In this document: positions 13,212-20,414 of the stretch, piece after piece
Layout of the letters: the number at the start of each line of letters is the position of its first letter
Position numbering within the stretch: the stretch's first letter is position 1
Assembly: GCA_934661005.1 (NCBI GenBank)
Contig: CAKUIK010000038.1
Location: forward strand, 1-21,547
Direction of reading: 5' to 3'
Length of the DNA: 21,547 bases
Source of the DNA: an uncultured Slackia sp.
GTDB taxonomy: Bacteria; Actinomycetota; Coriobacteriia; Coriobacteriales; Eggerthellaceae
Made by a program: the position numbers and the translations under genes
Notes under the pieces: model-generated
What the model saw: only the letters and a program-made list of their open reading frames with translations
What the model was told of the DNA's origin: nothing
Databases searched by the model: none

Positions 13212-13584
13212 AGCCGCCAGACTTCTTTGCGTCGTTGTTGAACGGCTTCCCTTAAGGGCCCTTGGGGCAATTCGTCGCGCCGCTCTCGGGCGGGCGGCGT
13301 CAAAAGCTCCTATTCTGTAGTCGATGCGTTTAGTTGCTGCATTAAGTTGCTGCATTCGGAAACCAGTATCGAGCCCTTTCAGGTGCAACGTAGATTCTGG
13401 CGGGCAGGGGCGCCGACATCTCAGTTGAGGCGTCGAGTGCGGCCCCGCAAGGGAGAATGGCATATTGTCCCGATCGAGCATGCCGTGGATTAGCTGGATG
13501 AGGAGCGGCATGCCATCTCGGTTTTTCATTCCAAGAGCCCCTTCTCGAGTTTTTTCCTGAGTCGCCACTGTCTCGCGACTTTAT

Positions 13585-13856
13585 GCCTGGCAGAATATCG
13601 CGCGGAAGGGTCATATAATCGCTCTCGGATGGGGTTTGAGGTCTTCCAAGGGGCTCTCCTCGCCTAAAAGAATGGTATGCAGGTTGCAATTGAAGGCTCT
13701 GAGCTGGGGCTTTGCGAATCTCGACACGATTGAATGGGAATGGCTCGCCGACATTTCATGCGGGTGGCGGGATACGCGTCCCTCGGGACGCATATCCTGT
13801 CAGAAGAAGGAGGTTTTCGCGATTTCGCGACCCTTGGGCGCGATATTCTGCCACGC
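13585..13856. repeat. 28-bp inverted repeat pair flanking a related hairpin
   Basis: The segment 13585-13612 reverse-complemented matches 13829-13856 at 25 of 28 positions; the core GCGCGATATTCTGCC is identical. Between them lies a hairpin at 13770-13797 (arms GGATACGCGTCCC and GGGACGCATATCC, one mismatch) whose two arms are themselves looser copies of the same motif (GGGACGCATATCCTGTCA and, inverted, GGGACGCGTATCCCGCCA). Confidence 0.6.
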
Positions 13857-13900
13857 TCGAGGGAGGCAGGGGAAACGGGGTTAAAAGGTGCCTGAGGAAG

Positions 13901-13948
13901 GCGATGCGGCCGAGGGGCGATGCGGCCGAGGGGCGAGGTGGCCGAGGG
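13901..13948 (+). repeat. Three tandem 16-bp repeats
   Basis: GCGATGCGGCCGAGGG occurs twice exactly (13901-13916, 13917-13932), followed by a third copy with two changes (13933-13948, GCGAGGTGGCCGAGGG). A 16-bp unit shifts frame with each copy, so it is unlikely to be coding. Confidence 0.75.
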
Positions 13949-14184
13949 ATGGGATAGTTGAGCGGGCAGACGGTCGAGAGCGAGGCTGCCGAGAAGGGCG
14001 CGCTTGGCGCCTTGCCTGCGCCGGGGGCGAACTTCGGAGCCGTCGATCGGGCGCCTCCAGATTGCCATCTGTCCCTGTCTTCGAAGAGGGTTTGGGAGCG
14101 ATGCCTTCACAGGCGCACCGCCGCTCCGAGTGGCTGACAGGAAGCCGTTGGCCGCGGGCGTCGCTTCTCGCCGAAGCCGTGCGC

Positions 14185-14190
14185 TACAAT
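14185..14190 (+). promoter_or_regulatory. Possible -10 box of COG2509 gene
   Basis: TACAAT, five of six bases of the sigma-70 consensus, lies about 38 bases before the chosen GTG start at 14228. No good -35 box is visible at the usual spacing. The box overlaps an in-frame ATG at 14189, which makes that ATG an unlikely start. Confidence 0.35.
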
Positions 14191-14227
14191 GGAGCTCGTT
14201 TGCGTTATGGGCATAAGAGGGGATGCT

Positions 14228-15736
14228 GTGGGAGCTTTCGTTTCAAACAATCAAGACACTTCGTGCGTTTCAAATGCTTCAGAATGTTCGAACGCTTTGG
14301 GCGCTTTGGGCGCGACAAATATGGCCGTCGATGTCGTCATCGTGGGCGCTGGTCCCGCGGGCATTTTCACGGCGCTGTCGTTGCTGAAGCGGGCTCCGTC
14401 CACGACCATCGCGCTTGTGGAGAAGGGCCTTCCCATCGAGCGCCGCAACTGCCCTAAGGCGAAAGTGGGCCATTGCGTCGGCTGCGAGCCGTGTCGCATC
14501 ACGACGGGCTTTTCGGGCGCGGGCGCGTTTTCCGATGGAAAGCTGTCGCTTTCGCACGAAGTCGGCGGCGACTTGCCCGAGCTTATTGGGGAAGACGTGG
14601 CGCAGGCCGCCATCAAGCGGGTTGATGATGCGTACCTGTCGTTTGGCGCCGACGAGCATGTCGAGGGCATCGACAATCCTGGCGAAGTCAAAGACATTCG
14701 TCGTCGCGCGATTCAGGCGGGTTTGAAGCTCGTCGATTGTCCCATTCGCCACCTCGGAACCGAAAAGGCGCAAGAAATTTACGGCCGTATCGAAGATCAC
14801 TTGCGCGATGCCGGCGTGAAGCTGCTGTTCGAAACGGAATGCTCAGACGTGATTATCGAAGGCGATGCCGCGACTGACTCGGCCGCGTGCAAGGGCGTTC
14901 GCGTGCGAACACGCGCGGGTGAGGAATTCGCGATCCTTGCGGAGAAAACGGTTGTGGCAACGGGCCGACGTGGCGCCGATTGGCTCGAGCGCCTTTGCGG
15001 CGAGCACGACATCGAGCATGCGCCTGGCCCGGTCGACATCGGCGTGCGCATCGAGATGCGCAACGAGATCATGGAGCGCGTGAACAACGTGCTCTACGAA
15101 AGCAAGCTTATTGGATACCCGAATCCGTTCCGCAACAAGGTGCGCACCTTTTGCCAGAACCCCGGCGGCTTCGTGAGTCAAGAGAATTACGACGGCGGCC
15201 TCGCGGTTGTGAACGGGCATTCCTACAAGGAACGCAAGTCGAACAACACCAACCTCGCGATTTTGTGCACGCACAACTTCCTCGAGCCGTTCAACCAGCC
15301 CATCGCGTACGCGAAGAAAATTGGCGAACTGTGCAACGCGCTGGGCGCGGGCCATATTCTGGTGCAGCGTTTTGGCGACATTTTGGACGGCAAGCGCACG
15401 TGGCAAAAGGAGCTGTCGCGCTCCAACGTGCGTCCTACGCTGCCCGACGCCGTGGCTGGCGATGTGACGTCTGCGCTGCCGTATCGCACCATGACGTCGA
15501 TCATCAACTTCATGCTCGCCGTTGACGAGGCGATTCCCGGCTTCGCGTCGGCCGAGACCCTGCTGTACGCGCCCGAGCTCAAGTTCTACAGCAATCGCGT
15601 GAAGATGGACGCGAACTTCGACACCAACATCGCGAACTTGCATTGCCTGGGCGATTCGAGCGGCTGGACGCGCGGCTTGATGATGGCATCGGTCATGGGT
15701 TATTTGATGGGCGAGCGCCTGGCGGGCGAAGCGTAG
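14228..15736 (+). CDS. FAD-dependent oxidoreductase, COG2509 type
   Basis: A 502-residue flavoprotein resembling the uncharacterised COG2509 dehydrogenases. After a Ser/Asn/Ala-rich leader of about 30 residues comes the dinucleotide fold VVIVGAGPAGIFTAL (36-50). Four cysteines follow as C75, C83, C86 and C89 (CPKAKVGHC, VGCEPC), then GFSGAGAFSDGKLS, a hallmark of the family. The C-terminal FAD contact is LHCLGDSSGWTRGLMMA. The cysteine cluster could hold an iron-sulfur centre or zinc; this is not established. No signal peptide is seen, so it is probably cytoplasmic. I chose GTG 14228 because AGAGGGG (14216-14222) lies five bases upstream; ATGs at 14189, 14210 and 14321 in the same frame lack such a site. 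The substrate is unknown. It may be cotranscribed with the nitroreductase 152 bases downstream. Confidence 0.85.
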   Translation: MGAFVSNNQDTSCVSNASECSNALGALGATNMAVDVVIVGAGPAGIFTALSLLKRAPSTTIALVEKGLPIERRNCPKAKVGHCVGCEPCRITTGFSGAGAFSDGKLSLSHEVGGDLPELIGEDVAQAAIKRVDDAYLSFGADEHVEGIDNPGEVKDIRRRAIQAGLKLVDCPIRHLGTEKAQEIYGRIEDHLRDAGVKLLFETECSDVIIEGDAATDSAACKGVRVRTRAGEEFAILAEKTVVATGRRGADWLERLCGEHDIEHAPGPVDIGVRIEMRNEIMERVNNVLYESKLIGYPNPFRNKVRTFCQNPGGFVSQENYDGGLAVVNGHSYKERKSNNTNLAILCTHNFLEPFNQPIAYAKKIGELCNALGAGHILVQRFGDILDGKRTWQKELSRSNVRPTLPDAVAGDVTSALPYRTMTSIINFMLAVDEAIPGFASAETLLYAPELKFYSNRVKMDANFDTNIANLHCLGDSSGWTRGLMMASVMGYLMGERLAGEA

Positions 15737-15888
15737 CGCTCGTTTACGGAAAGCGTGCGGTAGCTCGCGGAAAACCGCGAACGATTACGGAACGCCGCGC
15801 GGAAATGATGCGCTGCCGCGTTACACTTGCGGCAACGAGATTCGCCCGCTGCGCCTTGTCTCGGCGGGCCGAAGAGAAGGGACGTGCC

Positions 15889-16416
15889 ATGTCTTTTGCC
15901 GATTTGACCCTTGAGCGCTACTCCTGCCGCAAATACGAGCAGCGTGCCGTTGAGCCCGAGAAGCTCGACGCCATTCTGGAGGCGGGGCGCCTTGCCCCCA
16001 CGGCGTGCAACAACCATCCCGTGCGCGTTTTGCCGTGCACGACGCCTGAGCTGCTCGAGAAGGCGGCCGCCTGCCAGCCGCGCTTCGCCAGCGACGGGTC
16101 GATTTTCGGCGCGCCTGTGGTGTTGCTGGTGTGCGGCGTTGACGAGGACGCGTGGGTGCGTCCGTACGATCAGATGAATGCGGCGCCCATCGACACCGCG
16201 ATCGTGTGCGACCAGATGATGATGCAGGCGACCGAGCTTGGCCTGGGCACGTGCTGGGTGTGTCACTTCAAGCCTGAAATCGCGCGCGAGCAGTTCGACC
16301 TGCCCGAGGGCGTGTATCCGTACCATATGCTCACCGTGGGTTATGCGGCCGATACCATCGCATCGCCCGAGCGTCGCGCCGAGCGTACCATCGCCCGCGA
16401 GGATTTCCTGCTGTAG
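15889..16416 (+). CDS. Nitroreductase-family FMN oxidoreductase
   Basis: A 175-residue protein of the nitroreductase superfamily: FMN-dependent, usually dimeric, NAD(P)H-using enzymes that reduce nitroaromatics, quinones, flavins or related compounds. RYSCRKY (10-16) supplies the R-x-S-x-R phosphate-binding pattern, followed by LDAILEAGRLAPTACNNHPVRVL, characteristic of the family. The second half (IDTAIVCDQMMMQATELGLGTCWV) gives the central helix of the fold, and MLTVGYAAD is the usual C-terminal strand. The length is typical for the small clade. The ATG at 15889 has AAGGGA six bases upstream; the frame continues upstream but without a start site. The physiological substrate cannot be told from sequence. 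A terminator follows. Confidence 0.88.
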   Translation: MSFADLTLERYSCRKYEQRAVEPEKLDAILEAGRLAPTACNNHPVRVLPCTTPELLEKAAACQPRFASDGSIFGAPVVLLVCGVDEDAWVRPYDQMNAAPIDTAIVCDQMMMQATELGLGTCWVCHFKPEIAREQFDLPEGVYPYHMLTVGYAADTIASPERRAERTIAREDFLL

Positions 16417-16474
16417 AGGCGGAAATCGACACAGAAAAGGGTGAATGACGGCTTCATGCCGGGCGCCCTTGTCG

Positions 16475-16506
16475 AAGGCCCCACGGGTTTATGCCCGTGG
16501 GGCCTT
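16475..16506. terminator. Hairpin terminator between nitroreductase and mscS
   Basis: AAGGCCCCACGGG (16475-16487) and CCCGTGGGGCCTT (16494-16506) are perfect 13-bp inverted repeats with a 6-base loop. There is no long T-run, so efficiency is uncertain. It lies between convergent genes and could act on both. Confidence 0.65.
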
Positions 16507-16612
16507 GCTGTGCGGTATGCGATATCTGCTTATTCGATTCGGGAAGTGCAGCGAGCCTGGGTGGATGGGTAGATGCGTCCGCCGATACTGCGTTTGGCTG
16601 GGCGTTGTCGCG

Positions 16613-17374
16613 CTACCTCGTGAGTGGCGCGATTGCGCGCACCACGGCGTCGGCCGCGCGGCCCGTTGCGGCGGAATCCTCCACGCGCATCACGATGGAG
16701 CCACGAAAGCCGTATTCGGTGATTTCCGAGAAGAACACCTTCGGGTCCTGCGTCACGGGCGATACGCTTTCCGCGGCAGCCTTGGCGCGTTCGGCGATTT
16801 CCGTCGCGATCTCGTCAAGCTTGCTCGCGTCGCCCGTCGCGCAGAACGGCACCTTGAACTGCTCCGCCGGGGGCAGCTGCACGAGCGACGTTTTCGAAAT
16901 CACCGAATTCGGAACGATCACGGTCTCGCCGAGCTTCGTGATGATGGTGGTGTGGCGCAACCCCACGTCGGTCACGACGCCCGTCTCCGAGCCGATTTCG
17001 ATGTTGTCGCCCGGACGCACGACGCCCATGAGCGTCATCTGGATGCCGCCGATGAGGTTCGACAGCGTGTCCTGCAAGCCGAGCGAAAGCGCAACGCCGC
17101 CAACGCCCAGGGCTGTGACCAGCGCATTCGGGTTAATGCCGAAGCACGACTGCAAAATAATCGATCCGCCGATCACCCATACCACGCCGCGCCCGATATT
17201 GATGATGAGGCTCGACGCCGGCAGCGGGTTTTCCGGATGGTCGAGCAGCGCATGCAGCGCGCGCTTTACCACGCTCGATGCCGCGGCGGTGGCGCACGCC
17301 AAAATAACCGCCCAAATAAGGTTGCGCACCGTGTCCGATGCGATGAACGACAAAACCGAATCTTCGATACCCAC
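16613..17374 (-). CDS. mscS: Small-conductance mechanosensitive channel (MscS family)
   Basis: A 253-residue channel that opens under membrane tension to release solutes on hypo-osmotic shock. Three membrane helices are visible (about 15-38, 60-80 and 84-118); the third is the Gly/Ala-rich pore helix (ALGVGGVALSLGLQDTLSNLIGG). It is followed by the beta domain (VRPGDNIEIGSETGVVTDVGLRHTTI, VPNSVIS) and the alpha/beta C-terminal domain. The size and three-helix plan match the minimal MscS type. The start is a GTG at 17374 with a perfect AGGAGG five bases upstream; an ATG eight codons earlier (17398) would place that site inside the gene. It is a single gene, transcribed against the neighbours on both sides. 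Confidence 0.92.
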   Translation of the reverse strand: MGIEDSVLSFIASDTVRNLIWAVILACATAAASSVVKRALHALLDHPENPLPASSLIINIGRGVVWVIGGSIILQSCFGINPNALVTALGVGGVALSLGLQDTLSNLIGGIQMTLMGVVRPGDNIEIGSETGVVTDVGLRHTTIITKLGETVIVPNSVISKTSLVQLPPAEQFKVPFCATGDASKLDEIATEIAERAKAAAESVSPVTQDPKVFFSEITEYGFRGSIVMRVEDSAATGRAADAVVRAIAPLTR

Positions 17375-17763
17375 GCGAGCCTCCTGACGCCGATGCAATG
17401 CGTTCGTTTGGCGGCTATTGTCGCATCGCCGCAGTGCTCGGTGGCCTAATCGTTACATTCTGCGCACAATGTTCGGAAGGCTTTCAGGAACGTGCGGTCC
17501 AGACGCTTTCGAGACGCGCTCGGCGGCGGCGTGCTCGGGCGTCGCGCTGCCGCATGGGCTTATCGAACGCGTCTTATTGCTCGCCAGTCCGCAACTGCGA
17601 CGACGCCGGCATTCTTTCTATGGGCGAGACGCTTGGGCTGGCGCTTGGCGCAACCACTGCATCAGAGGCTCCGTGTACCTTGCAACGTCTGTACTCCCGA
17701 ATGCTTCATTGCGGGATTTTTCGGAAAACGCCCGCGCTCGTTCGTGCTTCGCGTTCGTTACAG
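17375..17763. other. Divergent intergenic region between mscS and pyrH
   Basis: About 390 bp between the mscS start and the pyrH -10 box. Several long open frames exist on both strands, but they lack ribosome-binding sites and have Arg/Cys/Ser-rich, unstructured translations typical of chance frames in GC-rich DNA. I see no repeat, RNA gene or clear mscS promoter. Confidence 0.4.
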
Positions 17764-17769
17764 TACAAT
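17741..17769 (+). promoter_or_regulatory. Probable promoter of pyrH
   Basis: TACAAT (17764-17769) is a good -10 box; TTCGTG (17741-17746) lies 17 bases upstream as a weak -35. Transcription from near 17776 would give a short leader to the ATG at 17802. Confidence 0.4.
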
Positions 17770-17801
17770 GGTGACAACTGCGATTTTTGAAAGGGGCACT
17801 C

Positions 17802-18539
17802 ATGCCAGAAGAAGCTACCAAGCCCGCCGAGGGATATAAGTACCACCGCGTTCTGCTGAAGCTCTCGGGCGAGGCGCTCATGGGCGATAACGGCTATGGC
17901 ATCGATCCGAAGGTCATCGACGACTTGGCCGAGCAAATCAAGCATATCGTCGACGACGGCGTGCAGGTGGCCATCACGGTGGGCGGCGGCAACATCTTCC
18001 GCGGCGTCGCCGGCAGCGCCAACGGCATGGACCGCGCTCAGGCCGACTACATTGGCATGCTCGCCACGGTTATGAACGCGCTCGCTTTGCAGGACGGCCT
18101 CGAGCGCCACGGCGTTTCCTCTCGCGTGCAGTCGGCCATCGAAATGCACCAGGTCGCCGAAACCTACATTCGCCTGCGTGCCATTCGCCATATGGAAAAG
18201 GGTCGCGTGGTCATTTTCGCCGCGGGCACGGGCAACCCGTACTTCACGACCGATACCACGGCAGCTCTGCGCGCGTGCGAAATCAACGCCGACTGCATGA
18301 TGAAGGCCACCAAGGTCGACGGCATCTACGACAGCGACCCGGCGAAGAACCCCAACGCCGTGAAGTTCGACAAGATCAGCTACCTCGAGGTGCTCACCAA
18401 GGAACTGCAGGTCATGGACGCCGCCGCCATTTCGCTGTGCAAAGACAACGAAATGCCGCTGCTCGTGTTCGATATGACCACGCCGGGCAACATTAGCCGC
18501 ATTTTGAAGGGTGAGCCCGTCGGCACCCTGGTGTATTAA
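17802..18539 (+). CDS. pyrH: UMP kinase
   Basis: A 245-residue cytoplasmic enzyme that phosphorylates UMP to UDP in pyrimidine synthesis; bacterial members are hexameric and of the amino-acid-kinase fold. Visible motifs are KLSGEAL (20-26), GGGN (61-64), the UMP-binding stretch MDRAQADYIGMLATVMN (76-92), GTGNPYFTTD (142-151) and KATKVDGIYDSDP (168-180). The length is standard. ATG 17802 follows AAAGGGG with five bases of spacing; a TTG at 17787 in frame is less likely. It is the first gene of pyrH-frr-uppS-cdsA. The usual upstream partners rpsB and tsf are absent here and MscS lies there instead. Confidence 0.96.
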   Translation: MPEEATKPAEGYKYHRVLLKLSGEALMGDNGYGIDPKVIDDLAEQIKHIVDDGVQVAITVGGGNIFRGVAGSANGMDRAQADYIGMLATVMNALALQDGLERHGVSSRVQSAIEMHQVAETYIRLRAIRHMEKGRVVIFAAGTGNPYFTTDTTAALRACEINADCMMKATKVDGIYDSDPAKNPNAVKFDKISYLEVLTKELQVMDAAAISLCKDNEMPLLVFDMTTPGNISRILKGEPVGTLVY

Positions 18540-18595
18540 ATCATCGAAGGCAAACGCAACGGCGCCAGCGCGCCGCAAACGAGAAAGGCAAGAAT

Positions 18596-19153
18596 ATGAC
18601 TGCTGAAATCATGGATGCGGCGAAAGCCGGCATGGAAAAGGCCCTGGCCAACCTGAACGAGGCGTTCGTGAACGTACGCACGGGCCGCGCGAACCCCATG
18701 GTGCTCGACAAGATTCGCGTCGACTACTACGGTGTTCCTACCCCCATCAATCAGATGGCCGCTGTGAAGTCCCCCGATGCCCACATGCTCGTCGTTGAGC
18801 CGTGGGACAAGTCGGTGCTGCGCGGCATCGAGGCCGCCATTCTGGCGAGCGACTTGGGTATCACGCCCTCCAACGACGGCTCCGTCATTCGCCTGCCGTT
18901 CCCCGCGCTTACCGAGGAGCGCCGCAAGGAAATGGTGAAGCAGTGCCGCGGTTATGCTGAGGAAGCCCGTGTTGCCGTGCGCAACCAGCGCCGCGATGCC
19001 AACACCAAGATTGAACGTGCCAAGAAAGACGCTGAGCTGCCCGAGGATGAGGCCCGCCGCGCCGAAGAGCAGGTGCAAAAGCTCACCGACAAATATGTCG
19101 CCGAAGTCGACGCCATGCTGAAGAAAAAAGAAGCCGACGTCATGGAGATTTAA
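18596..19153 (+). CDS. frr: Ribosome recycling factor
   Basis: A 185-residue protein that, with EF-G, splits post-termination ribosomes. It has the family's two-domain layout: a coiled-coil domain I at both ends (residues 1-29 and 105-185, e.g. KALANLNEAF, RKEMVKQCRGYAEEARVAVRNQRRD) and a beta domain II between (DYYGVPTPINQMA, VVEPWDKSVL). RTGRANP near residue 28 and RNQRRDAN near 128 are highly conserved in the family. The ATG at 18596 has GAAAGG seven bases upstream. It lies 56 bp after pyrH and is presumably cotranscribed. A perfect hairpin begins two bases after its stop. Confidence 0.97.
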   Translation: MTAEIMDAAKAGMEKALANLNEAFVNVRTGRANPMVLDKIRVDYYGVPTPINQMAAVKSPDAHMLVVEPWDKSVLRGIEAAILASDLGITPSNDGSVIRLPFPALTEERRKEMVKQCRGYAEEARVAVRNQRRDANTKIERAKKDAELPEDEARRAEEQVQKLTDKYVAEVDAMLKKKEADVMEI

Positions 19154-19154
19154 T

Positions 19155-19183
19155 TAATACTTTCGCCTACGGCGAAAGTATTA
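19155..19183 (+). terminator. Perfect 13-bp hairpin after frr
   Basis: TAATACTTTCGCC (19155-19167) and GGCGAAAGTATTA (19171-19183) are perfect inverted repeats with a TAC loop, starting right after the frr stop codon. The stem base is AT-rich but no T-run follows. It may terminate part of the transcripts, or stabilise the pyrH-frr mRNA 3' end. Confidence 0.55.
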
Positions 19184-19557
19184 TGTCGACGCTGCGCGGA
19201 ATTCTGGACGGCGCCTTGGCTTTCAATCGTCGCTCGCGTACCGAAGTTGCGCTTCGCTTCTCTTTCAAGCCAACTCGCTCGCCCAGAATTCCGCTCGCTG
19301 ACCGGCGTGCGAGAGCGCATTTCCGTTTTCGCTGGCTGGCGTGTGCGAAGGGGCCTTCCCGGTCTTGCGAGATAGCGAGCGTTTGGCCTGGCAACGTGCG
19401 AATTGTCGCTTGCGGCCCGCGTACCGAAGTACACGTCGCCTTGCTTTCGCCCGAATCGTACTCGCCAGAGTCCATGCCCGCCGCGGCACTTTCGGTTGTG
19501 GCATGAGTGGCTCTTGTCGCTTGGCGCATCGACGAGCTTCTTTTCTTTCGAAATTTT
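19184..19557. repeat. Repeat cluster in the frr-uppS gap
   Basis: GCGGAATTCTGG (19196-19207) is inverted perfectly at 19283-19294, and nested inside TTGGCTT (19216-19222) pairs with AAGCCAA (19267-19273), giving a long hairpin-like element of about 100 bp. The 13-bp word CGCGTACCGAAGT occurs at 19235-19247 and 19418-19430, each preceded by AATYGTCGCT (the second copy has a 7-bp insertion), which indicates an old duplication. Frames on either strand lack ribosome-binding sites and look non-coding. Confidence 0.55.
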
Positions 19558-19594
19558 AACGGCCAGGGGCCCGCGTTTGTGGCTTCTGGCCGTT
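19558..19594 (+). promoter_or_regulatory. Stem-loop in uppS leader
   Basis: AACGGCCAG (19558-19566) pairs perfectly with CTGGCCGTT (19586-19594), with an inner GCC/GGC pair (19569-19571, 19581-19583) beyond a symmetrical 2+2 internal loop. It lies 26 bases before the uppS ribosome-binding site and is not followed by a T-run. It could be a leader control structure. Confidence 0.45.
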
Positions 19595-19631
19595 GGAGTA
19601 CCCTAGTGAGGCCTATTTCGAAGGAGCTGAC

Positions 19632-20411
19632 ATGTTCCATAAACCTATAGATGAAATGTTCCCGAACCCGCCTGCTGGGCTCGATGCCCATGCGTTGCGC
19701 GAGGACGCGGTGCCGCAGCATGTCGCCGTCATCATGGACGGCAACGGACGCTGGGCCAAAAAGCGCGCGCTCAATCGCCTGAAGGGCCACAAGGCCGGCA
19801 TCGCGGCGGTGCGCGAGCTCATTCGCGCGGCGAGCGACGCGGGCGTTCGCTTCCTCACCATCTATTCCTTCTCTACCGAGAATTGGAAGCGCCCCGAGGA
19901 AGAAGTCGTGGGGCTGATGGACCTGTTCGCCAAAACCATGCTCGCCGAGGTCGATGGCTTGCACGTCGAAAACGTGCGTGTGCGCACGATCGGCGATATT
20001 TCCATGTTGCCGCAAGAGACACGCGATGCCTTTGACGAGGCGTGGGAGAAAACGCGCAACAACACAGGCATGACGCTGCTCGTGGCCGTGAATTACGGCT
20101 CGCGCCAGGAAATGCTGCGCGCCACGCAACGCTGCATCGATGTTGCCGTTGCGCGCGCCATGGCCGGCGATGAACCGCGCGAGCTTACCGAAGAGGAATT
20201 CGAGCGCGGTCTTTATACCGCCGATTGCCCCGACCCCGACCTGGTCATTCGCACGTCTGGCGAGATGCGCCTGTCGAATTTCCTGCTGTGGCAGGTGGCC
20301 TATTCGGAGTTTTACGTGACCGATACTCTGTGGCCCGATTTCGATCGCTATGAATTCTTGCGCGCGCTTTTGAGCTTCCAAGAACGCAATCGAAGGTTTG
20401 GGGCGGTGTAG
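19632..20411 (+). CDS. uppS: Isoprenyl (undecaprenyl) diphosphate synthase
   Basis: A 259-residue cis-prenyltransferase that elongates farnesyl diphosphate with isopentenyl units to the undecaprenyl carrier precursor of wall synthesis. Motif I VAVIMDGNGRWAKKR (31-45) has the catalytic D36 and the GNGRW loop; YSFSTENWKRP (78-88) is motif III; the C-terminal signature is DLVIRTSGEMRLSNFLLWQ followed by YSEFY. The first 25 residues are a non-conserved extension. The ATG at 19632 follows AAGGAG (19621-19626) with five bases of spacing. cdsA starts three bases after its stop, so the two are translated from one message. Its product feeds UppP, encoded at 4143. Confidence 0.96.
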   Translation: MFHKPIDEMFPNPPAGLDAHALREDAVPQHVAVIMDGNGRWAKKRALNRLKGHKAGIAAVRELIRAASDAGVRFLTIYSFSTENWKRPEEEVVGLMDLFAKTMLAEVDGLHVENVRVRTIGDISMLPQETRDAFDEAWEKTRNNTGMTLLVAVNYGSRQEMLRATQRCIDVAVARAMAGDEPRELTEEEFERGLYTADCPDPDLVIRTSGEMRLSNFLLWQVAYSEFYVTDTLWPDFDRYEFLRALLSFQERNRRFGAV

Positions 20412-20414
20412 GCC

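Larger units (their letters stand above)
13212..14184. other. About 1 kb repeat-rich region without a convincing gene
   Basis: No frame here has a ribosome-binding site and protein-like composition. Visible structure: a 13-bp tandem repeat of AGTTGCTGCATT (13332-13343, 13345-13356), AGAGCCCCTT (13534-13543) opposite AAGGGGCTCT (13648-13657), a hairpin AGTCGC/GCGACT (13560-13580), a four-copy degenerate motif within 13585-13856, and 16-bp tandem repeats at 13901-13948. It may be an integration scar, decayed gene or regulatory or ncRNA locus; I cannot tell. Confidence 0.5.

Noticed and set aside
13212..14184. CRISPR array suggested by repeated words
   Set aside because: Repeats are contiguous or inverted, with no regularly spaced unique spacers and no cas genes.
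13885..14457. A 189-codon frame through the 16-bp repeats into the COG2509 gene
   Set aside because: It overlaps the COG2509 coding region in another frame, and its sequence is Arg/Gly-rich repeat translation.
17398..17790. Overlapping frames between mscS and pyrH
   Set aside because: No ribosome-binding sites, no domains, several competing frames of similar length; typical chance frames in GC-rich DNA.
19183..19506. A 107-codon frame in the frr-uppS gap, with opposite-strand frames across the same repeats
   Set aside because: No ribosome-binding site, Arg/Ser-rich composition, and the segment is made of inverted and direct repeats that explain the similar peptides on both strands.
19184..19557. 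Possible RNase P, tmRNA or SRP RNA gene in the frr-uppS gap
   Set aside because: I looked for conserved cores of these RNAs and saw none; the repeats do not resemble their helices.
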